Shown here piece after piece: positions 7,219 to 16,907 of a stretch of DNA of 64,000 nt (the first letter of the stretch is position 1; every line of letters begins with the position of its first letter). A program made the position numbers and the translations under genes. Source of the DNA: HGM04593 sp045654645 (lineage in GTDB: Bacteria > Bacteroidota > Bacteroidia > Bacteroidales > Bacteroidaceae); the NCBI GenBank assembly GCA_045654645.1, contig JAZONR010000046.1, positions 16,452 through 80,451 of the forward strand, written 5' to 3'. The notes below the pieces were generated by a model. That model saw nothing but the letters and a program-made list of their open reading frames with translations, made no database searches and was not told the origin of the DNA.

Positions 7219-9465
7219 ATGAGCAAATTTGCAGACGTAATACTCCCCTTGCCGCTGCCGGGCACATTCACCTACAGCGTTCCGCAAGAGTTCAACGGCA
7301 CAATAGTGCCGGGATGCCGCGTAACTGTTCCGCTGGGCAAGAACAAGAGCTACACGGCACTTGTTTCGGAACTGCACGACAACGAGCCGGAGGGTTACGC
7401 TGTGAAACCGATAAAAGAGGTGCTCGATGAGACACCCATTGTGCTTGAGAGCCAAATAAAGCTTTGGGAGTGGATATCGCGCTACTATCTATGCTCAATG
7501 GGCGACATCTACAAGGCCGCCATTCCCCAAGGACTAAAGGGCGAGTTCAAGCCACGCACCGAACAGCGCGTGCGGCTCACCGCACGCTGCCGCGATGAAA
7601 AGGGGATAAATTTGCTATTGCAGGCACTTGGGCGCGCACCACGTCAAAAACGTCTGCTTGCCACCTATCTGCAAATGGCCACCCCATTTGGCAACAACCC
7701 GTCAGAGGTATCGAAACACAAGCTCATTGAGCAGGCACAGGTTTTGCCGGCAATATATAACCAACTCAAGGAGAAAGGCATTCTTGAGACCTATGAAGTG
7801 GAGATTGGGCGCCTTAGCATCAACAACGAGCCGGTAACACCCGTAAACACCCTAAGCGCCGCACAACAAAAAGCCTTCGATGAAATCGAAGATAGTTTCA
7901 AACAAAAGAACGTAACACTGCTGCACGGAGTTACCTCGGCCGGAAAGACTGAAATCTACATCCACCTCATAACCAAAGCCCTTGAGCGTGGCGAGCAGGT
8001 GCTGTATATGCTGCCCGAAATTGCGCTCACCAAGCAGATTGTAGAGAGGCTGCGCCGTGTGTTTGGCAACCGCATAGGCCTCTACCACTCCAAGTTCACC
8101 GACGCCGAGAGGGTGGAGATTTGGAAAAAGCAGCTCAGCGACACCCCATACGACATAATATTGGGAGTGCGCTCTTCGGTTTTCCTTCCATTTCAAAAAT
8201 TGGGCCTTGTCATCATCGATGAGGAACACGAAAACAGCTACAAGCAGCAAGAGCCTGCACCACGCTATAATGCGCGCAACGCAGGCATTGTGCTTGCGTC
8301 GTTCTTCGGCGCCAAGACACTGCTTGGAACAGCCACGCCATCAATAGAGAGCTACTTCAACGCAACAACCGGGAAATATGCCCTCGTGAGCCTCAAGACC
8401 CGCCACCGCGCCGTGCAGCTGCCACAGATAGAGGTTGTGGATATGCAGGAATATTGCCGCAAGAAGCTCACTGTTGGACCATTCGCCGACCCTCTTGTGG
8501 AGGCTATGAGCCAAGCGTTGAAAGAAAAAAAGCAGATTATACTGTTCCAAAATCGCCGAGGCTACTCACCGCAGCTCGAGTGCCGCACCTGTGGTTGGGT
8601 ACCACGCTGCAAGCATTGCGACGTGAGCCTCACCCTGCACAAGAGTGCCGGCAAGTTAGTGTGCCACTATTGCGGCTACAGCATACCGGCCCCCGTTCAC
8701 TGCCCCAACTGCGAAGGGCGCAGTTTCTCTACCCTTGGCTATGGCACCGAGAAGATTGAAGATGACCTGCAGAACCTCTTTCCCGATGCGCGCATTAAGC
8801 GAATGGACCTTGACACCACACGCACACGCACAGCATACGAGAAAATCATTGGCGACTTTCAAAGCGGCAAGACCGATATACTCATAGGAACTCAAATGGT
8901 CTCCAAAGGTCTCGATTTTGACAATGTGGCAGTTGTTGGTATCATAAATGCCGACACACTGCTCAACTATCCCGACTTCAGAGCCACGGAACGTGCCTTT
9001 CAACTGATGTCCCAGGTGGCAGGACGCGCAGGACGCAAAAACGGACAAGGAAAGGTGTTTCTGCAAACCAAGATGACCGACGCTCCTGTGATACCACAGA
9101 TTGTTGCCAACGACTATGCCACCTTCTATGACCAACAGTTGAGCGAGCGTATGCTCTTCCACTATCCACCTTTTTACCGCCTTGTCTACATATATATGAA
9201 GCACCGCGATGTGAGAATAATAGAGGAGTTCTCCGAGCTCATCGGGCGCCGAATGCGCGAGATATTCGACAACCGCATACTTGGCCCCGACCTTCCACCT
9301 GTGGCCAAAGTGAAGGAGCTCTACATACGCAAAATAGTTCTCAAGGTGGAGAACACCCTCTCCCAGTACAAAGTAAACGAGGTGCTAAAGAACATACAGC
9401 AAGCCTATTGCGAGCAGCCGCGCTACCGTTCGGTTGTGATGTTCTATGACATTGACCCGCTGTAA
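7219..9465 (+). CDS. priA: Primosomal protein N' (replication restart helicase PriA)
   Basis: A 748-residue superfamily 2 helicase that reloads the replisome at stalled forks. An N-terminal DNA-binding domain (about 1-100, FADVILPLPLPGTFTYSVP) precedes Walker A GVTSAGKT near 237, DEEH near 334 and the GTATPSIES motif near 377. A zinc-binding insert begins near Cys455 with CRTCGW, CKHC, CHYCG and CPNC pairs. Helicase motifs including SQVAGRAGR lie in the C-terminal half, and the protein ends MFYDIDPL. All key residues are present. It is somewhat shorter than many PriA proteins. The gene is followed by a 195-base gap with the promoter of the next gene. Confidence 0.96.
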   Translation: MSKFADVILPLPLPGTFTYSVPQEFNGTIVPGCRVTVPLGKNKSYTALVSELHDNEPEGYAVKPIKEVLDETPIVLESQIKLWEWISRYYLCSMGDIYKAAIPQGLKGEFKPRTEQRVRLTARCRDEKGINLLLQALGRAPRQKRLLATYLQMATPFGNNPSEVSKHKLIEQAQVLPAIYNQLKEKGILETYEVEIGRLSINNEPVTPVNTLSAAQQKAFDEIEDSFKQKNVTLLHGVTSAGKTEIYIHLITKALERGEQVLYMLPEIALTKQIVERLRRVFGNRIGLYHSKFTDAERVEIWKKQLSDTPYDIILGVRSSVFLPFQKLGLVIIDEEHENSYKQQEPAPRYNARNAGIVLASFFGAKTLLGTATPSIESYFNATTGKYALVSLKTRHRAVQLPQIEVVDMQEYCRKKLTVGPFADPLVEAMSQALKEKKQIILFQNRRGYSPQLECRTCGWVPRCKHCDVSLTLHKSAGKLVCHYCGYSIPAPVHCPNCEGRSFSTLGYGTEKIEDDLQNLFPDARIKRMDLDTTRTRTAYEKIIGDFQSGKTDILIGTQMVSKGLDFDNVAVVGIINADTLLNYPDFRATERAFQLMSQVAGRAGRKNGQGKVFLQTKMTDAPVIPQIVANDYATFYDQQLSERMLFHYPPFYRLVYIYMKHRDVRIIEEFSELIGRRMREIFDNRILGPDLPPVAKVKELYIRKIVLKVENTLSQYKVNEVLKNIQQAYCEQPRYRSVVMFYDIDPL

Positions 9466-9561
9466 AAGCTAAAACATAAGATAGCAAGGTTCAAAGCCTT
9501 ACCCCACTGCTCCATTTTTTACAAATAAATCTTAACAGCCGGCTGAATTGTCGGCTAATAT

Positions 9562-9592
9562 TTTGCCCTGTGCCATTAAATGGATAACTTTG
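9562..9592 (+). promoter_or_regulatory. Bacteroides-type promoter of the GT117/DUF2723 gene
   Basis: TTTG at 9562-9565, exactly 19 bases, then TAACTTTG at 9585-9592. Both elements match the Bacteroides primary sigma consensus (TTTG / TAnnTTTG) perfectly. Transcription should begin near 9599, downstream of the ATG at 9580, so the longest ORF cannot be the translated one and the next ATG at 9661 is the likely start. Confidence 0.82.
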
Positions 9593-9660
9593 TGCGATTT
9601 TGGGCCAAGAAGAGACAAAATCGGAAAGCACTACGGCGAATAAAAAACATAAACAGTATA

Positions 9661-12600
9661 ATGAAACAGTTCAAAATTCTGAACAATGCCCTGGGATGGT
9701 TCACATTCCTTGTTGCGGCATTGACCTACTGCCTTACTGTGGAGCCCACAGCAAGTTTCTGGGATTGTCCCGAGTTCATTCTCTCCGGCAACAAGCTCGA
9801 GGTGGGACACCCGCCCGGCGCCCCCTTCTTTATGCTCACCGCCAACTTCTTCTCAATGTTCGCAGGTCCCGACAAGGTTGCTTTTATGGTGAACATTATG
9901 TCGGCAATGCTGAGCGCCGGTGGCATACTCTTCCTTTTTTGGAGTATAACGCATCTGGCGCGCAAAATGATGGTGGGCAACGGCAAGGAGATGACTGTGG
10001 CACAAATGATTACCATCTTGGCATCGGGCCTTGTCGGCGCATTGGCATATACCTGGAGCGACACCTACTGGTTCAGCGCTGTCGAGGGTGAGGTATATGG
10101 CTACTCATCACTGTTCACCGCAGTTGTATTCTGGCTCATCCTCAAATGGGAGGACAATGCCGACGCACCCCACAGCGACCGCTGGTTAGTGCTCATAGCC
10201 TACCTTGTGGGCCTCTCTATCGGCGTTCACCTGCTGAACTTGCTATGTATTCCGGCCATAGTACTTGTGGTCTACTACAAGAAATTCCCCAATGCAAGCT
10301 TCAAAGGCTCTATGCTTGCTCTTGTTGTATCGGCAGCCATTGTAATGGTGGTGCTCTATGGCATTGTGCCCGGCGTTGTAAAGGTTGGCGGTTGGTTTGA
10401 ACTGCTCTTTGTGAACCTGTTCGGCTTGCCATTCAACACGGGACTCATTGTGTACATAATACTGCTGTTCAGCACCCTTGTCGCAGGCATCTACTGCACC
10501 GAAAAGGGCAAGAGCCAAACTGTTGTTGCCGCTCTCATCACGCTGGCCGTGGCATTGCTTGGCATACCTTTCTATGGCAACAGCATCGTGAGCAGCCTGT
10601 TCCTTGGCGCAATAGTGCTTACAGTGATTTTCGTAATATGCAACAGAAGCAGCATCAGCTACAGTGTAGATGCCTCAACAAGAAAGGGCCTCATCAGCCA
10701 CAGGACATTCAACACCGTATTCCTGAGCTTGCTGCTCATTATGGTGGGCTACTCCTCCTATGCGCTAATTGTTGTGCGCTCTTCGGCCAACACACCAATG
10801 GACCAGAACTCACCCGAGGACATCTTCTCCCTGGGCTCATACCTCAACCGCGAGCAGTACGGCTCACGCCCTCTGTTCTATGGTGAGTGTTTCGACGCCG
10901 AGGTTGAGCGCAACAGTGATGGCGACGCACTCTTTGACAAGACAAGCCCCGTATACATCCGCGTAGAGAAGAAAAACCCCGGCGACCCCGACCAATATGA
11001 AATCATAGACTATAACAAAGAGTATCGCTTTGTGCAGAATATGTTGCTGCCAAGAATGTATAGCAGCGACCACGCCGGCGAATACGAGAAGTGGATTGGC
11101 AAGCCCATCACCAACTTCAGGAAAGCCAAATACCCCGAGGCCAGAAAACAGCAGCGCAAGTCGCTCGATGTGAAGGTACCCACACAAATTGACAACATAC
11201 GCTTCTTCATCAACTACCAGATGAATCATATGTACTGGCGCTACTTTATGTGGAACTTCGCAGGCCGCCAAAACGACATTCAAAACAGCTATGGCGAGAG
11301 TGAACACGGCAACTGGATTACAGGCATACCCTTCTTAGACAATATACGCCTTGGCAATCAATCCCTTCTTCCCCAACAACTGAAAGAGAACAAGGGACAC
11401 AACGCTTTCTATGCCCTGCCGCTCATCTTGGGTATCATTGGCATCATTTGGCAGCTGGGCTACGGCAAGAGAGGCAAGCAGCAGTTCTGGGTAGTTTTTA
11501 TGCTATTCTTTATGACAGGCCTTGCAATTGTTCTATACCTTAACCAAACACCCCTGCAGCCACGTGAACGCGACTATGCCTATGCAGGCTCTTTCTATGC
11601 CTTTGCCATTTGGATAGGCCTTGGTGTGGCAGGTCTTATAGAGTATGCCAACAGAGCTTTAAAGAGATATCTCAACTGCGATAAAAAGATTATCACAAGC
11701 GGAGTCATCGCCAGCCTGTGCCTGCTCGTTCCCCTGCAAATGGTATCACAGACCTGGGACGACCACGACCGCAGTGGCCGCTACGCCTGCCGCGACTTTG
11801 GACAAAACTATCTGAACACGCTGCCCGATGAGGGTTGCCCCATAATATTCACCTGCGGCGACAACGACACCTTCCCTCTGTGGTACAACCAAGAGGTGGA
11901 GGAGGTGCGCACCGATACACGTGTGTGCAACCTCTCCTATCTGCAAACCGATTGGTACACCGACCAGATGAAGCGCCCGGCATACGACTCACCCAGCCTG
12001 CCTATAACCTGGGACCGCATAAACTATGCCGGAAACACCAACATCTATGTCTACGTGTTCCCAATGGAGGAGTTCATAGAAGAGTATCGCAATGCTTTCC
12101 CCGAGAAGTTCACAAAGGCTTTCGGCGACAACCCCTACGAGATGAACAAAATCACCAAGCATTGGATTCTTGAGGCAAATGCTACAAAGAAATCCGAAGC
12201 ACGCAAGGTTGTCGATGAGATTATAACAATGTACGAGGCTGCCATCAACGAGGGACGCCCCCACAGGGAACGTTTCTCAATGCCAAGAAACATAATCCCT
12301 TGCGAAAGACTCTACATCCCCATTGACCCCACGGCCGTTGCACGCTCAGGAATGGTTGTCCCCGAAGAGTATATCGACAGTATGCCCCAATATATGACCA
12401 TTGACATCAGCGACAAGAGCGTTCTCTATCGCCACGAGCTGATGCTCTTCGATATGATTGCCAACGCCAACTGGGAGCGCCCCCTCTATATGTCGATGAC
12501 AGTGGGCGAGAGCAACTACCCCCGCGTGCTCAAGAAGTTCTTTGTTCACGAAGGACTTGCCTACCGCATCACCCCCTTCGACTGGAGCAAGCTTGGCTAT

Positions 12601-13362
12601 GACACCAACAACAACGACCACCCTGTAGACATCGAGCGTTTCTACAACAACGTTGTAAACCGCTTCAAGTGGGGTGGCATAAAGGAGAGCAAGGAGTACT
12701 ATGCCGATGAGTCGGTGCGCCGTATGATACACACCCACCGCAGCCTCATCTCGCAGCTCGCAACCGAGATGCTCAATGTAGGCGAGCCACACGACGCCAT
12801 CATCACCCTGCTCGAAAAATGGTATAACGAGTTCCCCTCACAGGCAATACCCTATGACGCACTGCGCGACAACTGTATGACAATTGGAAGCATTTACAAC
12901 ATACTCTACAAGGCACAGGCTGAAAAGCGCAACACCGGAGAGGAGGGATACCTTGGCGATGCAACCCTCAATATATTGCAAAGCAGAAAGAACGAAATTG
13001 CCAACAATATACTCAAGAATGAATATGAGCACACCGTTTGGCACAATTCGCTGCACCCCGCCGAGAGAAACGACGTTATGCTCTATCACCGCCTGTCGCT
13101 CCTTTCCGAGGCGTGGAGCACCCTCGAAGGCGACGCGCCGTCTGTATCAAGAGAGGCTCTTGCAGAGCAGCTTGCCAAGCTGTTCAACAGAGAGGTGGAG
13201 CTTATGAAGAACACACGCAACAAGAAAGCTCTTGAGATAAAGAAGACCTTGATAGGTGTCATATACAACTTGCTCTACGACCTTGAGCCCACCGATGCAG
13301 AGATGAAACAGATTGAGAGAGCATTGATGGAGTTCATAAGAATGTCTAATCCACAGAAGTAA
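9661..13362 (+). CDS. GT117/DUF2723 membrane glycosyltransferase-like protein
   Basis: A 1233-residue protein counted from the ATG at 9661; an in-frame ATG at 9580 lies inside the promoter and is rejected. The N-terminal half is polytopic, with helices from residue 12 onward. A conserved opening loop, ASFWDCPEF near 31-39 and GHPPGAPFF near 49-57, resembles the acidic first loop of protein O-mannosyltransferase-type enzymes. A second membrane block lies near 555-650 with PLQPRERDYAYAGSF. The C-terminal half is soluble and alpha-rich. The family is widespread in Bacteroidetes and is classed as GT117, presumably using a lipid-linked sugar donor at the membrane. The acceptor is unknown; O-glycosylation of exported proteins is an inference. 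A deacetylase gene follows five bases on. Confidence 0.85.
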   Translation: MKQFKILNNALGWFTFLVAALTYCLTVEPTASFWDCPEFILSGNKLEVGHPPGAPFFMLTANFFSMFAGPDKVAFMVNIMSAMLSAGGILFLFWSITHLARKMMVGNGKEMTVAQMITILASGLVGALAYTWSDTYWFSAVEGEVYGYSSLFTAVVFWLILKWEDNADAPHSDRWLVLIAYLVGLSIGVHLLNLLCIPAIVLVVYYKKFPNASFKGSMLALVVSAAIVMVVLYGIVPGVVKVGGWFELLFVNLFGLPFNTGLIVYIILLFSTLVAGIYCTEKGKSQTVVAALITLAVALLGIPFYGNSIVSSLFLGAIVLTVIFVICNRSSISYSVDASTRKGLISHRTFNTVFLSLLLIMVGYSSYALIVVRSSANTPMDQNSPEDIFSLGSYLNREQYGSRPLFYGECFDAEVERNSDGDALFDKTSPVYIRVEKKNPGDPDQYEIIDYNKEYRFVQNMLLPRMYSSDHAGEYEKWIGKPITNFRKAKYPEARKQQRKSLDVKVPTQIDNIRFFINYQMNHMYWRYFMWNFAGRQNDIQNSYGESEHGNWITGIPFLDNIRLGNQSLLPQQLKENKGHNAFYALPLILGIIGIIWQLGYGKRGKQQFWVVFMLFFMTGLAIVLYLNQTPLQPRERDYAYAGSFYAFAIWIGLGVAGLIEYANRALKRYLNCDKKIITSGVIASLCLLVPLQMVSQTWDDHDRSGRYACRDFGQNYLNTLPDEGCPIIFTCGDNDTFPLWYNQEVEEVRTDTRVCNLSYLQTDWYTDQMKRPAYDSPSLPITWDRINYAGNTNIYVYVFPMEEFIEEYRNAFPEKFTKAFGDNPYEMNKITKHWILEANATKKSEARKVVDEIITMYEAAINEGRPHRERFSMPRNIIPCERLYIPIDPTAVARSGMVVPEEYIDSMPQYMTIDISDKSVLYRHELMLFDMIANANWERPLYMSMTVGESNYPRVLKKFFVHEGLAYRITPFDWSKLGYDTNNNDHPVDIERFYNNVVNRFKWGGIKESKEYYADESVRRMIHTHRSLISQLATEMLNVGEPHDAIITLLEKWYNEFPSQAIPYDALRDNCMTIGSIYNILYKAQAEKRNTGEEGYLGDATLNILQSRKNEIANNILKNEYEHTVWHNSLHPAERNDVMLYHRLSLLSEAWSTLEGDAPSVSREALAEQLAKLFNREVELMKNTRNKKALEIKKTLIGVIYNLLYDLEPTDAEMKQIERALMEFIRMSNPQK

Positions 13363-13367
13363 GAACA

Positions 13368-13979
13368 ATGTTCATTGAGCAAGTACCAGGCTTTGTGCGC
13401 AGCCTCTTCCCCAAGGCGCTGTGGCGAATGAATCCCAACGAGAAGGCTGTTTATCTCACCTTCGACGATGGCCCCATTCCCGTCATCACTCCTTGGGTGG
13501 TGGACCTGCTTGAACGTTACGACATAAAGGCGACGTTCTTTATGGTGGGCGACAACGTACACAAGTTCCCCCAAGAGTATCTGCAGGTCATAGAGAGCGG
13601 ACATCGCGTGGGCAACCACACCTTCAACCACCTGAAGGGCCTGCTCACCGGCACAACCGAGTATATTGAGAATGTGGACCAGGCAGATGCCTTTCTGCAC
13701 AGCAACCTCTTTCGCCCGCCACACGGAATGTTGCGCCACGCACAATACAAGGAGCTTAGCAAGCGCTACCAATTTGTGATGTGGGACCTTGTTACCCGCG
13801 ACTACAGTTTCCGTCTCTATGGCGAAGATGTGCTTGCCAACGTGAAAAAGTATGTGCGCAACGGCTCCATAATAACCTTTCACGACTCAATGCGCAGCGA
13901 AAGCAACCTGCGCTATGCCCTTCCGCGTTCCATCGACTGGCTGCTTGAACAGGGCTATGAATTCAAGGTATTCAAATGA
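13368..13979 (+). CDS. Polysaccharide deacetylase family protein (NodB domain)
   Basis: A 203-residue single-domain NodB enzyme. The motifs are in order: TFDDGP at 31-36 (catalytic Asp and metal Asp), HRVGNHTFNH at 79-88 (metal His pair), RPPHG at 116-120, a DYSF segment, and FHDS near 171 (the fourth-motif His). These are the residues of a metal-dependent de-N-acetylase acting on N-acetylated glycans. There is no signal peptide, so a cytoplasmic or membrane-associated substrate is likely. Coupling with the GT117 gene, five bases upstream, suggests a shared role in surface-glycan modification, which is inference. The stop overlaps the queG start by four bases (ATGA). Confidence 0.9.
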   Translation: MFIEQVPGFVRSLFPKALWRMNPNEKAVYLTFDDGPIPVITPWVVDLLERYDIKATFFMVGDNVHKFPQEYLQVIESGHRVGNHTFNHLKGLLTGTTEYIENVDQADAFLHSNLFRPPHGMLRHAQYKELSKRYQFVMWDLVTRDYSFRLYGEDVLANVKKYVRNGSIITFHDSMRSESNLRYALPRSIDWLLEQGYEFKVFK

Positions 13980-14902
13980 TGACAACCACTGAACTTACCA
14001 AATATATCAAAGCCGAGGCCCAGGGCCTCGGCTTTGACCTTTGCGGCATAGCACGTGCAGCAGCTGTATCCCCCCAAACAGCACAAATGCAGAACAGTTG
14101 GATAGATGCCGGAATGCACGCAACAATGCACTACCTTGAACGCAACACGGATAAGCGTCTCAATCCCACCCTGCTTGCAGAGGGGTGCAAAAGCGTTATA
14201 TCAGTAGCCCTCAACTATGCTCCAAAAGAGCAGGCAGAGGGAATTGCCGCCTATGCACAGGGCAAGGACTATCACAAGATAATAAAGGACAAACTACATC
14301 TGCTGCTCAAGAAAATCAACGAAGCCACCCCCTGCAAAGGGCGCGCCTTCTGCGACTCGGCACCGCTCCTCGAGCGCTATTGGGCCACACAGGCCGGCCT
14401 TGGATGGATTGGGCGCAATCGCCAACTGATTATACCGGGCAAAGGGTCCTACTTTTTCCTTGGAGAACTGCTCATTGACATAGAGCTGGAGTATGACACC
14501 CCATTTACCGGCAATCACTGCGGCAACTGCCATCTCTGCATCGACAACTGCCCCGGTAGGGCACTAAGCAACAACGGACTGAACGCCAACCACTGCCTCT
14601 CCTATCTCACAATAGAACACCGCGACAATCTACCCCCAAATATAGGCGAGATTATGGGAAAAAACTTTTATGGTTGCGACCGCTGCCAGACAGTATGCCC
14701 ACACAACCGCTTTGCCACCCCCAATAACACCCCCGAACTGCAACCCTGCACCGAACTTCTGCAAATGACTCCTGAGAAATGGAGAGCACTTAGCAAGGAA
14801 CAGTATGACACGCTTTTCAGCGGCAGCGCCGTGGAAAGATGTGGCTATGAACAGCTGTTGCGCAACATTGCCGCAAGCAGGCTCAACAAAACAGATAAAT
14901 AG
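13976..14902 (+). CDS. queG: Epoxyqueuosine reductase QueG
   Basis: A 308-residue cobalamin and iron-sulfur enzyme that carries out the last step of queuosine synthesis in tRNA, reducing epoxyqueuosine. The first [4Fe-4S] motif begins at Cys182 (CGNCHLCIDNCPG) and the second at Cys234 (CDRCQTVCPHN). The N-terminal domain includes the DLCGIARA segment, and GLGWIGRNRQLI lies near 141. The length matches the family core; the HEAT-like C-terminal extension seen in some homologues is absent, as is common in Bacteroidetes. It overlaps the deacetylase by four bases and precedes nadB by 157 bases. Confidence 0.94.
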   Translation: MMTTTELTKYIKAEAQGLGFDLCGIARAAAVSPQTAQMQNSWIDAGMHATMHYLERNTDKRLNPTLLAEGCKSVISVALNYAPKEQAEGIAAYAQGKDYHKIIKDKLHLLLKKINEATPCKGRAFCDSAPLLERYWATQAGLGWIGRNRQLIIPGKGSYFFLGELLIDIELEYDTPFTGNHCGNCHLCIDNCPGRALSNNGLNANHCLSYLTIEHRDNLPPNIGEIMGKNFYGCDRCQTVCPHNRFATPNNTPELQPCTELLQMTPEKWRALSKEQYDTLFSGSAVERCGYEQLLRNIAASRLNKTDK

Positions 14903-15059
14903 AGGCAGAAAGGACTCTAAAGAAAACTTTTTTCAACAAGCACCCATTGTTTATTCCATTTTTTTGTAATTTTACCACCAAACGAAAAAGAGGCAGCCGG
15001 CCACAAAACAAACACAACACAACCATAGCCGACACCCCTATCATAAACAAAAATGTTTT

Positions 15060-16628
15060 ATGGTTAAGAAATATGATTTTCTGGTTATCGGTTCCGGCAT
15101 TGCCGGAATGAGTTTTGCCCTCAAGGTGGCAGGCCACGGCAAAGTGGCACTCATCTGCAAAACAACACTTGAGGATGCCAACACCTATTTCGCACAAGGT
15201 GGCGTGGCATCGGTAACCAACCTTGCTGTTGATAATTTCGACAAGCACATAGAGGATACAATGATAGCCGGCGACTGGATAAGCGACCGCGCTGCAGTGG
15301 AAAAGGTGGTGCGCGAAGCTCCCTCTCAAATTCAAGCCCTTATAGACTGGGGGGTTGAGTTCGACAAAAACGAGAAGGGAGAATTTGACTTGCACCGCGA
15401 AGGCGGACACTCCGAGTTCCGCATCCTGCACCACGCCGACAACACAGGTGCCGAGATACAACTCTCTCTTATAAAGGCTGTGCGCAACCACCCCAACATC
15501 ACCATCTACGACAACCATTTTGCCATTGAGATATTGACACAGCACCACCTGGGCATTGAAGTAACACGCCAAACACCCGACATTGAATGTTATGGTGCCT
15601 ATGTGCTCGACATTGCCACCAACGAGGTGCACACCTTCCTAAGCAAAGTAACGCTTATGGCAACAGGTGGCTGCGGAGCCGTCTACAAGACAACCACCAA
15701 CCCTCTTGTGGCAACCGGTGATGGCATAGCAATGGTATACCGTGCAAAAGGCACTGTAAAGGATATGGAATTCATCCAATTCCACCCCACTGCGCTCTAC
15801 AACCCCGGGGATAGGCCTTCATTTCTCATCACCGAGGCAATGCGCGGCTACGGCGGCATATTGCGAACCAAGGACGGCAAGGAGTTTATGCACAAATATG
15901 ACCCACGTCTCTCCCTTGCCCCTCGCGACATTGTGGCGCGTGCCATAGACAACGAGATGAAACACCGTGGCGACGACCACGTCTACCTTGACGTAACCCA
16001 CAAAGACCCCGAAGAGACAAAACGCCACTTCCCCAACATATATGAAAAGTGCCTATCACTTGGCATTGACATAACAAAGGACTACATCCCTGTGGCACCT
16101 GCTGCCCACTATCTGTGTGGCGGCATCCTTGTAGACCTTAACGCAGCATCAAGCATCCACAGGCTCTATGCCGTTGGAGAGTGTTCGTGCACAGGCCTGC
16201 ACGGCGGCAACCGCCTTGCCAGCAACTCATTGATAGAAGCAGTAGTCTATGCCGATGCGGCAGCAAAGCACTCTATTGCACATTTCAAAGAGTATAGCTA
16301 CAACGAAGCCGTTCCCCAATGGAACGATGAAGGCACCAAGATGAACGAGGAGATGGTACTTATATCGCAGGACGCCAAAGAGGTGCAGCAGATTATGAGC
16401 ACCTATGTGGGCATTGTGCGCACCGACCTGAGACTGAAACGTGCCTGGAACCGTCTCGACCTTCTTTACGAGGAGACCGAGGAGTTATTCAAGCGCAGCG
16501 TGGTGAGCCGCGAGCTGTGCGAGCTGCGCAACATCATCAATGTCGGCTACCTCATTATGCGTCAGGCGATGGAACGCAAGGAGAGCCGAGGCCTCCACTA
16601 CAACATTGACCACCCAAGAAAGAAGTAA
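15060..16628 (+). CDS. nadB: L-aspartate oxidase NadB
   Basis: A 522-residue FAD enzyme that oxidises L-aspartate to iminoaspartate, the first step of de novo NAD synthesis. It has the FAD-binding GSGIAG at 11-16 and a YFAQGGVASV loop near 44 that contacts the FAD. EFIQFHPTALY lies near 236, the GLHGGNRLASNSLIEA block near 379, and the helical C-terminal domain ends NIDHPRKK. It resembles fumarate reductase flavoproteins but carries the NadB-type sequence and length. nadA and nadC are not in the window. The 157-base upstream gap holds only a weak candidate -10, TAATTTTA at 14967-14974. Confidence 0.95.
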   Translation: MVKKYDFLVIGSGIAGMSFALKVAGHGKVALICKTTLEDANTYFAQGGVASVTNLAVDNFDKHIEDTMIAGDWISDRAAVEKVVREAPSQIQALIDWGVEFDKNEKGEFDLHREGGHSEFRILHHADNTGAEIQLSLIKAVRNHPNITIYDNHFAIEILTQHHLGIEVTRQTPDIECYGAYVLDIATNEVHTFLSKVTLMATGGCGAVYKTTTNPLVATGDGIAMVYRAKGTVKDMEFIQFHPTALYNPGDRPSFLITEAMRGYGGILRTKDGKEFMHKYDPRLSLAPRDIVARAIDNEMKHRGDDHVYLDVTHKDPEETKRHFPNIYEKCLSLGIDITKDYIPVAPAAHYLCGGILVDLNAASSIHRLYAVGECSCTGLHGGNRLASNSLIEAVVYADAAAKHSIAHFKEYSYNEAVPQWNDEGTKMNEEMVLISQDAKEVQQIMSTYVGIVRTDLRLKRAWNRLDLLYEETEELFKRSVVSRELCELRNIINVGYLIMRQAMERKESRGLHYNIDHPRKK

Positions 16629-16631
16629 TTT

Positions 16632-16687
16632 CCAAATATAAAACAGAGCAGGCGACCGACCGGTCGCCTGCTCTGTTTTATATTTGG
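16632..16687 (+). terminator. Very strong terminator: 26-bp perfect hairpin
   Basis: Bases 16632-16657 are the exact reverse complement of 16662-16687, with a four-base loop (GACC, 16658-16661). The stem has a GC-rich tip (GCAGGCGACC) and AT-rich base (CCAAATATAAAAC). The left arm therefore begins with A-rich and the right arm ends with T-rich sequence, so it can act in either direction. It lies three bases after the nadB stop. Confidence 0.85.
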
Positions 16688-16817
16688 TGGCGTCCAGAAA
16701 ACATAATTCCCCCAACAAAAAACCACCACTGAGCCACCGCCCACCCATTTAAATATTTTATATTTAATTGTTGAAAAATAAGATGCCTTTTATAGTGGAA
16801 AATCGGGCAAAATAAAG

Positions 16818-16825
16818 TAACTTCG
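16818..16825 (+). promoter_or_regulatory. Candidate -7 element for purH and the rod-shape operon
   Basis: TAACTTCG matches TAnnTTTG at seven of eight positions. No good TTTG lies 19-20 bases upstream. It would give a leader of about 75 bases before the purH ATG. The rest of the 279-base gap between nadB and purH is AT-rich apart from the terminator, and I saw no purine riboswitch core. Confidence 0.38.
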
Positions 16826-16907
16826 CAAGAAAATGGGGACATCCCGGCCGGCAGTCTATTAATGCGCTGGTTATCAATAATTAAGCAAACAAATTCAACA
16901 TATCACT

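Noticed and set aside
9580..9660. N-terminal 27-residue extension of GT117/DUF2723
   Set aside because: The promoter TTTG-N19-TAACTTTG overlaps this stretch, so it is not in the transcript.
16826..16907. Possible purine riboswitch in the purH leader
   Set aside because: The short G/C-rich pairings (GGGGACATCCC, GGCCGG) do not form the three-way junction of a purine riboswitch, and no conserved core is visible.
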